The notes under the pieces are model-generated. The model was given only the letters and a program-made list of their open reading frames with translations, made no database searches and was not told the DNA's origin. A DNA stretch of 21,478 nt from contig SZWC01000100.1 in the NCBI GenBank assembly GCA_023375785.1, positions 495,203 to 516,680 of the forward strand. Direction: 5' to 3'. Shown here one piece after another: positions 9,017-16,170 of the stretch (position 1 is the stretch's first letter; each line of letters starts with the position of its first letter). Made by a program: the position numbers and the translations under genes. The stretch comes from Penium margaritaceum (taxonomy: Eukaryota > Streptophyta > Zygnematophyceae > Desmidiales > Peniaceae).

Positions 9017-9040
9017 GTGACGTCAGTGGGGACCACTCAG
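8998..9040 (+). promoter_or_regulatory. Candidate -1 ribosomal frameshift signal between gag and pol
   Basis: In the gag frame the sequence reads G GGT TTT, so GGGTTTT (8998-9004) fits the X-XXY-YYZ slippery pattern. After an 8-base spacer, CTGAGTG (9013-9019) pairs perfectly with CACTCAG (9034-9040) around a 14-base loop, and the gag TGA lies inside the stem. Slipping back one base enters the frame that stays open through protease to 10167. A competing pairing, CCCAC 9006-9010 with GTGGG 9026-9030, could give a pseudoknot-like fold. The alternative is a simple indel in a decayed element, because RT is back in the gag frame further on. Confidence 0.45.
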
Positions 9041-9976
9041 TGGTAAAACAAGATCACGAGTGTGAGTTCATGTTTTCAGACAAGGATGTTAAACAATTCG
9101 AGTTTTTGACGAGTTCAAACTTCTCTGTTGTTTTCTCCCCTCTCATTGAACCTCATTCTGCACTTGCTGATCGACATTTCCCACTAAATCTTGCATCACC
9201 AGACGAGATGCCTGACCGAACCTGCTTAGTGGTGGCGACACCAACCACTGTGCAAGAGTTGTGTAACACAGTGATTGAAGCAAACGCCCTCAAAGCAATG
9301 AGTTCAATCACGTTCGCATTACCTTTAGTCGACGATTTCGACCCACGCAAATTTAAAGACTGGAAGGTGCTAGCCGAATTCACACGTGCCCACAAGATGT
9401 GGACTCGAGTGGGTGAATCATGGGAGTTGCGACACCCGTCGTACAGATTCCGTGTTTATCACAAACTCGGCTTACCGTCATCGAGTCTGTTCACTCGGAA
9501 GAGTGGAGGCAACATGACGATGCAGTTCAAAGGTCACCTAGCTGGTGCTCCCGTGAACGTACTGGCTGACACAAGAGGGGATGACTCTTTTGTTAGCCTT
9601 GGCTTTACCCGACAGGTTGGCCTGAAGTACGAGCCATTGAATGGCGCAGTTGTTGTCGGTGACAACCGTACGGTACCCGTGATCGGTACTTGTAAAGCGA
9701 AAATTTGTATTCAAGGGTACACACAGAGTGTCACGTTGAAGGTACTCAACCTTCTTGACCCGTTTGACGTGGTGCTAGGCGATCCCTGGCTCCGTGACAA
9801 CAAGGCTCTAATGTGCTTTGAATCAAAGCGTTTGATCCTCCGAAAAGGACGACGCTTTACGACGACGCTTTACGTTGATTCCGAGTACGGAATTATCACC
9901 GACCCGACTCAAAGTCCATGCCAGCTTATCTGCAATACAAGTCAAGAGACGTATTCAACGAGGTTGTCGATAATTC
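9005..9976 (+). pseudogene. gypsy pol: N-terminal extension and retropepsin-like protease
   Basis: This -1 frame (relative to gag) is open from the gag end to 10167. It starts with about 165 residues I cannot assign and then an aspartic protease domain that would cut Gag-Pol. The domain shows LADT at the catalytic loop (about 9562-9573), DSFVSLGFTRQVGL downstream, and the closing DVVLGDPWL segment (about 9768-9795). The catalytic triplet is Asp-Thr-Arg (9568-9576) rather than Asp-Thr-Gly, one G-to-A change that should inactivate the enzyme. Codons beyond about 9976 in this frame no longer resemble pol, and RT resumes one frame over, so a frameshift lies near 9966-9990. The family assignment is good; the extension is unknown. 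Confidence 0.8.
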
Positions 9977-11366
9977 TTGGCTCAGCTGCAGAAAATGGAG
10001 GACGACGTGACGGAAGACACGCCACGAGAGATCAGACCTCTATTGGCGGAGTTCTCGGATGTATTCCAAGACCCACCGGCTGGGCTTCCACCAGTAAGAC
10101 ACATGGGCCACACGATTCCGCTGCAACCGGAGGCGACTCCTCCGTTCAGACCCATGTATCGCCTTAGTCCAGCAGAAAGGCAAGAGGCCGAACGCCAAAT
10201 GAAAGAGTACCTTGCAAAAGGGTGGATCGAGCCCAGTAGCTCACCGTACGGTGCGCCGATTCTTTTTGTGAACAAGAAGGACGGTGGTTTACGCATGTGC
10301 GTGGATTACAGGGCGTTGAACAAGCTGACGGTGAAAAATCGATTCCCCTTACCGCGGATTGAGGACCTTTTTGACCAACTCCAAGACGCAAAAGTATTTT
10401 CGTCCTTGGAATTGTCTCAAGGGTACCATCAAATCCGCATCACGGAAGATGATGTGTCCAAAAACGCGTTTCGAAAGCACATGGGACACTATCAGTTCCG
10501 AGTGTTATGCTTCGGGCTTACAAATGCCCCAGCAACCTTCCAAGGAGAAATGAACCGAACGTTCGCCAAGCAACTCGGACAGTTTGTCTTGGTTTACGTG
10601 GATGACATCCTGGATTTCTCCAAATCAATGGAAGAGCACATAGAACATCTGCGCGAAGTTCTCGCAATCCTTCGGGAACAGAAGTTCTATGCGAAAGTGA
10701 GCAAGTGCAAGTTTGCACAAGATGAGCTCGAATACCTTGGACACATCGTCGGCAAGGACGGCATCCGCGTCGACCCACGAAAAGTCCAAGCCGTTGTGGA
10801 CTGGCCACGCCCCNAAAATGTTGGGCAGATTCGGTCTTTCCTCGGCCTTGCAAACTACTTTCGACGGTTTATGCAAGGGTATTCGACCCTGGTAGCACCG
10901 CTAACCAGGCTCATGCGAAAAGACGTGCGTTGGGAATGGACATCTGATTGCTAGAACGCTTTTCTCAAAGTCAAAGAGCTTCTCTCCACGACGCCCGTCC
11001 TAGCTCTTCCGGATCCATCGCAACCGTGGGAGGTTCGATGTGATGCGTCGGTAGTTGGACTTGGAGCCGTCCTCATGCAGAACGGTCTCCCAGTTGCGTA
11101 TGAGAGCCGGAAGCTCATACCCGCGGAAACGCGGTACACGACTGGGGATCAAGAGCTCCTTGCGGTAGTACACGCTTTCAAGATGTGGCGTTGCTACCTT
11201 GAGGGTGCCGAAGGGGGTGTGATGGTCGTGACCGACCATAATCCATTGGTGTTTTTCCAAACGCAACCGAACCTGTCAAGACGACAGGCGCGTTGGAGCG
11301 AATACCTGAGTCGATTCTCGTTCACATGGGAATATCGGCCAGGACGCATCAATGTGGCCGATCCCA
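9977..11366 (+). pseudogene. gypsy pol: reverse transcriptase and RNase H
   Basis: These domains copy element RNA to DNA and remove the RNA strand. RT shows YLAKGWIEPSSSPYGAPILFVNKKDG (quoted in part: the SPYGAP and KKDGGLRMCVDYRALN motifs near 10240-10320), the SQGYHQI block, FGLTNAPATF, and YVDD at 10595-10606. RNase H shows CDAS near 11038, DQELLAV near 11148 and VTDHNPL near 11228, so its acidic residues are present. Defects: the first RT catalytic Asp is Glu (GAA, 10409-10411); TAG at 10952-10954 replaces an expected Gln; the frame is lost at about 11363-11366 by one extra base. The N at 10814 leaves the frame intact. Identity is certain from motifs; loss of function is inferred. Confidence 0.92.
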
Positions 11367-12645
11367 CTAAGCCGACAGCCGGTGGAAATTAAAGCAACCA
11401 CCGAGGTCAGTGGGTGTTTTATAGCCATTGCAACAGCAACCGTACAACCACCAGATCCCCCTGCACCTCTGTGTCAACTACCACGAGAGATTATCCATTA
11501 CAACGGTTTTGTAAACAGGATCCGGATGGGATACTGTGGGGATTCTTGGTTTCAAGACTCTCGAAATCTAGACAAGTACGGCTTGATGGAGGCCGCAGGA
11601 ATCTTCTGACACGGAGAACAAGTTGTTGTGCCAAACTCAGGAGACCTTCGAGCAAAGGTTATCTCCCAGTTCCACGACCCGCCGGTCGCAGGTCACGTGG
11701 GACCCCGAAAGACCGGACAGGCACTCTCGGACCACTATTGGTGGCCAGGGTGGAGTGTCGATGTCCGTAAGTATTGCATGACATGCGACCCATGTCTTCG
11801 GAATAAGGCTAGTAACAAGAAGCCTGCTGGACTCCTCCAGCAGCTTCCCATTCCTGAGACTCCATGGGAGTGCGTCAGCATGGACTTCATTACTGGTCTT
11901 CCGGACACGGCCCGTGGCCATGATGCAATACTAGTGGTTGTGGATCTTTTGACGAAGATGACACACTTCATTCCTACAACCACTGACGTGAATGCAGAGG
12001 AGACCGCTCGTCTCTTCTTTGAGGGTGTCGTAAAGTACCATGGCTTGCCGTTGCGCATTATCTCCCATCGAGATCGAAAATTTGCTAGTAAGTTCTGGCA
12101 AAAGATGCACGAGTACTTCGGCAGCGAGTCGCAAATGTCGACAGCGTTTCACCCTCAAACGGATGGACAAACAGAGCGCATGAATCGCACTCTGGAGCAG
12201 ATGCTCCGCATGTACGTGGACCCTGCCATGCATGATTGGGACGAATTCCTAGCACCGGCAGAGTTTGCGGTGAACAACTCGGTGAACGAGTCCACACAGT
12301 TCACACCGTTCGTGTTGAACAGTGGTCGGCATCCAGTGGTACCCTCTTTATTAGTGAAGAGTGGGAGTACAGGAGGGCAGGTCCCTTCTGCTCAAGCCTT
12401 TGCCGAGCGCATCGACTCCTTGTTACAGGAGGCGAAGGGTCACCTTCAAGCAGCTCGGCAGCGACAAAAGGCATATACCGACAAAGGTCGCCGGGAGGTG
12501 TCGTTTGACATCGGTGACAAAGTGCTGCTTAGTACTAAAAACCTTCGGTTGAAGTCGCCAGGGGCAAGAAAACTTCTACCGAAGTGGATTGGGCCATTTC
12601 CCATTGTGGCACGCATCGGGCCAGTGGCATACCGATTGCTACTTC
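11367..12645 (+). pseudogene. gypsy pol: integrase
   Basis: Integrase inserts the DNA copy into the genome. The frame is open from the upstream shift except for TGA at 11607-11609, where Trp would be usual. It has the zinc-binding HHCC region (HDPPVAGH near 11672, CMTCDPC near 11777) and the rve core. The first core Asp is present in MDFITGLP (about 11881-11904) and the Glu in QTERMNRTLE (about 12168-12197). The second catalytic Asp, in the usual S-D-R-D motif, is His here (CAT, 12066-12068), so activity should be lost. A one-base deletion near 12640-12648 shifts into the chromodomain frame. Neighbouring order RT-RNase H-integrase is the gypsy order. Confidence 0.92.
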
Positions 12646-12955
12646 TCCGAGTATGAAGATACATGATATGTTTCATGTGAGCCTGCTGGCTCCATACACG
12701 GCAGAAGGAACCGTTCAGCCACCGCCAGCAGTCCTGGCTGCCGACGGCCAATACAAGGTCCTCCGCCTACTCCAGCACCGAGAGCGTACTCTTCGATCGC
12801 GCGTTGTCAGGGAGTACCTCGTTCATTGGGCCGGTTGTGGACCTGAACATAATTCATGGGAGCCCGAATCTCGGTTGCCCACAGGGGTGGTCAACGAGTA
12901 CTGGAGCGAGCTTGCAGCTCGCACAGATCGACGCGTGGCAGGAGGTACCACCTGA
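12646..12955 (+). pseudogene. gypsy pol C-terminus with chromodomain
   Basis: The frame after the deletion near 12645 carries the integrase C-terminal IHDMFHVSLLAPY segment (about 12657-12695) and then a chromodomain at about 12752-12880. Recognisable parts are YKVLRLLQHR, EYLVHWAG and NSWEPESRL, followed by a helix to the TGA at 12953-12955. Chromodomains of this family bind methylated histone tails and direct insertion. Of the three aromatic cage positions, Tyr (YKV) and Trp (VHW) are present, while the third, usually aromatic in G-Y, is Cys. The protein ends just before the unresolved base at 12966, where polypurine tract and LTR start are expected. Confidence 0.85.
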
Positions 12956-12966
12956 ACGCGGAAAAN

Positions 12967-13491
12967 GGCCAGCCGCCAGCCGCCGATCGCGGCCTCAGCC
13001 AGATCGGCGGCTGAGAGGCCACGAGGGCCTCGAGAGCGAGGCCTCGTGGCCTCGTGCCCTCGTCCCCCCCTCGCCCTCCTTGCAAACGAGCAAGAGAGGA
13101 CGAGGGATAGGGGGAGCGAGAGTGAGGTCAAAATTGATGGCGCGAAATCGCCAGCGTGCCTCGCACGCGACGATTTCGCGCCAGGACGACAAAAACGTAA
13201 GTCGAAGTTCGTTTGCGACGAACTTCGACATGAAATAAACGAAATAACTCGTGCGAACATACGAGTTCGAGGTAAAAACCCCCGGTTTGGGTCCCAAAAC
13301 CAGGGGTTTGGGTAAAAACGGAAATGGGCCTCCGGAGACTCGAAATATTCGAGTCTCCCTGCTCTGGGTCGTTGATGACGATTGCCCCTCAGTCTTGCAA
13401 GGGGGGTAAACCCCTGACGCGGACTGAGAACGCCATTCTGCGAACTCCGACGATGACTTCAGAGTAGGAGCTGGAGACTCAGCTTGTTACA
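12967..13491 (+). repeat. 3' LTR of the gypsy element, left 176 bp missing at N 12966
   Basis: These 525 bases match 5535-6059 base for base without gaps, with 15 substitutions (2.9 percent). The LTR start corresponding to 5359-5534, which holds the GGCCGGC-type palindromic block, is absent and replaced by the single N at 12966. This is best explained by an unassembled GC-rich stretch, not a biological deletion, because the polypurine tract is missing too. The LTR ends GTTACA and is followed by the target duplication CTCCT. Confidence 0.9.
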
Positions 13492-13496
13492 CTCCT
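13492..13496. repeat. Target-site duplication, right copy (CTCCT)
   Basis: CTCCT directly after the GTTACA end of the 3' LTR repeats the five bases before the 5' LTR at 5354-5358. Removing the element joins ...TTTTCTCTCCT to ACTCTGATAACATG..., the uninterrupted site. Confidence 0.88.
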
Positions 13497-13508
13497 ACTC
13501 TGATAACA
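13492..13508 (-). other. Candidate primer-binding site adjoining the copia LTR
   Basis: On the - strand the bases just after the proposed LTR end (13509) read TGTTATCAGAGTAGGAG. The first eleven match the plant initiator-Met primer sequence TGGTATCAGAG at ten positions and sit directly against a CA end, as in Ty1/copia elements. A primer site belongs after a 5' LTR, whereas this LTR also has pol on its other side. That implies either a tandem arrangement or coincidence. The gypsy insertion lies right here. Confidence 0.45.
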
Positions 13509-14352
13509 TGAGGGAATTAAGTAACCCCCTTAGTAATGTACTATGTGAGAGGATATGCTATGAGGAACACAATGTGACATACGGTGCTCAAAACGGTTGA
13601 GTGACGGTAAAGAGATATTGAAAGTTAAACTACTTGAAAAGAACAGTTGTGCAAGATGCTTGGTTGCCCGACCGACAACCTGAAAGAAGTACCAGGTGTT
13701 GAAACAGAAACCCAGCGTAGCTAAGCTAGGACCAAGCTGTAGTTGCTAGGAAGTTGCTAGCCTAGCTTATCCAAGTATGGGGATGCACGTTTGCACAGCA
13801 GGCACCAACGTAGAGGGCACGCCATGGATGCGGCAACTTGTTTAAGATTAATCGAAGACAAGGGGTGAGGGGGAGCGATGGACTCTTTGAAGCCGGTGAG
13901 CGTGCACTCACCACGGGCATCACGCCCACGCGAGAACACACCGCCACCCGGGGGTCGAGCCCGACCACTCGGAATTAACCGAGGGCGGCTACTCACCAAT
14001 GCACGGCCAAAACCGGCATGGTGGCCCCCTAAGGATCAGCACCCGGGAAAATGCAGCTCCCCCATCACATGAAAACAAGAGAATATGATGCAGGGCACGG
14101 CAGTGAGAGTGTACGCACCCTAGCATCTACCGCATCACAAGAATCATAAAGACATCATGCAACTGTCATGTGAGTGCCAGGGGGCACCACTGGGTCCATC
14201 AGCAGCTTGGGGACATCGATGGCTTCAACCAGCATAGACGCGCCAGTCAGCTCCCCAGGTGATCCCATGGTCCCCTTAATCTGTACATGTGTGTGTGCAT
14301 AATGTGAGAGGCAAGAGGGCACAGAGTTGTGAGTGGCCAACGAACTTCAACA
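13509..14352 (-). repeat. LTR of the Ty1/copia element (about 844 bp)
   Basis: On the - strand the LTR starts TGTTGAAG at 14352, immediately after a GGGGGAG polypurine tract (14359-14353) and beyond the pol stop. Its other end is most simply CCCTCA at 13509, followed by the primer-site-like sequence. An alternative end is TTCAACA at 13703-13697, a perfect 7-base inverse of the start, which would make it 656 bp. The right-hand LTR of the element is outside the window, so the length cannot be confirmed. No coding frame inside has support. The first 171 bases are repeated at 14677-14507 by the assembly duplication. Confidence 0.65.
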
Positions 14353-14505
14353 CTCCCCCATGACCCGCAGACAAGCATCCCAAAGCACACAGAAGGGAAT
14401 CACAAGAGGTGATCACAAGAGATGTGAGTGAGGATACATAGCAACAATCAACCTGGTTCATGCGGACTGATGAGACCCACAGAATGAATGGCACCTTTGA
14501 AGACA
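14182..14505. repeat. First copy of a 324-bp direct duplication flanking an N
   Basis: This segment is identical to 14507-14830 except for one base (A at 14500, C at 14825), and the copies are separated only by the N at 14506. Read on the - strand it contains the last bases of copia pol, the polypurine tract and the first 171 bases of the LTR. Two contig ends that overlap but were joined by a placeholder N explain this best. Confidence 0.92.
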
Positions 14506-14506
14506 N

Positions 14507-14830
14507 GGGCACCACTGGGTCCATCAGCAGCTTGGGGACATCGATGGCTTCAACCAGCATAGACGCGCCAGTCAGCTCCCCAGGTGATCCCATGGTCCCC
14601 TTAATCTGTACATGTGTGTGTGCATAATGTGAGAGGCAAGAGGGCACAGAGTTGTGAGTGGCCAACGAACTTCAACACTCCCCCATGACCCGCAGACAAG
14701 CATCCCAAAGCACACAGAAGGGAATCACAAGAGGTGATCACAAGAGATGTGAGTGAGGATACATAGCAACAATCAACCTGGTTCATGCGGACTGATGAGA
14801 CCCACAGAATGAATGGCACCTTTGCAGACA
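14507..14830. repeat. Second copy of the 324-bp duplication
   Basis: It matches 14182-14505 at 323 of 324 positions. Its right end runs into the intact copia pol terminus (stop at 14773). On the - strand it includes the polypurine tract GGGGGAG at 14684-14678 and the LTR start TGTTGAAG at 14677, which stops at the N. Confidence 0.92.
14678..14684 (-). other. Polypurine tract of the copia element
   Basis: GGGGGAG on the - strand lies directly before the LTR start TGTTGAAG and about 90 bases after the pol stop. It primes plus-strand DNA synthesis in LTR retrotransposons. The same tract recurs at 14359-14353 through the duplication. Confidence 0.75.
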
Positions 14831-15659
14831 TTTCGACTGAGGGCTTTTGTGAGGAAATCAGCTCTCTGAGACCGTGTATCCACCCAAGCGACTTGGACAA
14901 GGCCAGCAGCAATGCACTCACGAACAAAGTGATGCTCCACATTGATGTGTTTGGTGCGTGAGTGATGCATGCCACTGTTTTCAGCGATGGACTTTGTGCT
15001 TTGATTATCACAGCGAAGAGTGATGCAGCGAACGGGAACACGCAACTGTTGCAGCAAACGACACAGCCTGACAGCTTCACAAGTGCCTGCATCAAGAGCA
15101 ACATACTCGGCCTCAGCAGTGCTGCGTGCCACACACCCTTGCTTGCCACTTTTCTAGGATACGGCTGTGCCACCTACTAGAAAGATGTACCCTGTACGGC
15201 TGCGAGCATCTGAATCATGTGCCCAGTCACTGTCTGTGTAGCCATCCACTACCACAGATGGTTGAGCACGAAAGTGCAACCCAACACGGGGAGTGGAAAG
15301 GGCGTACCGAACCACTCGCAATGCAGCCTCGAGGTGACGTTCCCTAGGGTATTGGGAGAACTGAGATAGGAAATTTACAGCAAAAGCGACATCAGCACGC
15401 GTGGTAGTGGCAAGATACATCAGAGAGCCAATGACACGGAGATAGTCGGTCACATCAACCGTCTCCCCCAGCTTTGAGAGATCGAGTGATTTCAAGAGAG
15501 ACTGCCCGGTAGGTGCCATGGGAGTGGATGCTGTGGGAATAGACATGAGAAGTGGGGCGAAGCGCTCCCCCAGGCTACGCACATAGGCAGCCTGGTGCAC
15601 GTGCAAGACCCGACAAGCACGATCTCGCTCCAAATCCATTCCAAGAAAGACACGAGCTG
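14773..15659 (-). pseudogene. copia pol: RT C-terminus and RNase H
   Basis: Continuing after a one-base loss near 15656-15663, this frame carries the RT tail (DYLRVIGSLMYLATTTRADV near 15455-15395, quoted here as the motif) and the RNase H domain. RNase H acidic motifs are seen at DSDWAHDSDARSRTGY (about 15232-15185), AEAEYVALDA (about 15120-15091) and CDNQSTKSIAEN (about 15015-14980). The terminal HINVEHHFVRE and ADFLTKAL segments are typical of the copia C-terminus. TAG at 15156-15154 interrupts the frame where Trp is expected, a G-to-A change. The stop TGA is at 14775-14773. Identity is firm. Confidence 0.9.
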
Positions 15660-16170
15660 GGCCAAATCCTTCATTTTGTATGCTGCTTGGAGTAGGGACT
15701 TGGCAGGAGCCACAGCCGCAGCATCTGGGGAAGCAATGAGAAGGTCGTCCACATAAACAAGAATGGCGACGAGTGGTTTTGTGGGCGGCCGTAGAAAGAG
15801 CGATGGATCCACGGTGTTTCGCTTGTAGCCACCCTTTTCAAGGGTGGCTGTGATCTCTTGGTTCCAGCATCGTGGGGACTGTTTGAGGCCATAAAGGGCC
15901 TTGCGCAAGCGCCAAACTCGGTTGGTGCCATCAGAGAAGCCGGGGGGCTGGACCATGTAAATCTCTTCGTCCAGCTTACCATGGAGAAAGGCGTTGTTGA
16001 CGTCCATCTGTTCCAGCTCCCAGTCATGCTGGGCAACAAGACTGAGAAGAGCTCTGGCTGTGGTGTAGCGGCCGACAGGGGCAAAGGTTTCATCAAAGTC
16101 GACCCCAGGGATCTGAGAGAACCCCTTGGCGGTCAGGCGAGCTTTGTACCGTTCAACTGTGTTGTCTGGT
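15660..16170 (-). pseudogene. copia pol: reverse transcriptase core
   Basis: This is the Ty1/copia RT family domain that makes element cDNA. Visible motifs, in order, are ERYKARLTAKGFSQ (about 16154-16113), FDETFAPV (about 16100-16077), QMDVNNAFLHGKL with the first catalytic Asp (about 16011-15973), LRKALYGLKQSPRCW (about 15914-15870) and YVDD at 15755-15744. All three catalytic aspartates are present, so this domain is less damaged than the gypsy one. Its frame differs from the upstream protease-integrase frame (shift near 16160-16175) and from the RNase H frame (shift near 15660). The shifts look like single-base deletions. Confidence 0.92.

Larger units (their letters stand above)
5359..13491 (+). 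mobile_element. Ty3/gypsy chromovirus LTR retrotransposon, full-length but inactive
   Basis: A complete element lies between 5-bp target duplications CTCCT (5354-5358 and 13492-13496). The left LTR begins TGTAGC at 5359 and ends GTTACA at 6059; the right LTR ends GTTACA at 13491. The internal order is primer site, leader, gag with a CCHC knuckle, protease, reverse transcriptase, RNase H, integrase and chromodomain. The order RT before integrase plus the terminal chromodomain places it in the chromoviruses, a Ty3/gypsy branch whose chromodomain steers integration toward chromatin marks. Coding is broken by at least six in-frame stops and several frameshifts, so it cannot move by itself. Ns at 10814 and 12966 are unresolved bases or gaps. 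Confidence 0.93.

Noticed and set aside
14276..14665. A - strand frame of 129 codons spanning the N at 14506
   Set aside because: It is produced by the assembly duplication, with identical ends from the two copies, and lies in LTR and polypurine-tract sequence.
6929..15156. TAG reassigned to Gln, as in some green algae, because gypsy frames use TAG at Gln-like positions
   Set aside because: In the copia element the TAGs (19683-19681, 15156-15154) fall where Trp is expected, and both elements also have frameshifts. Mutation explains all of them without a variant code.
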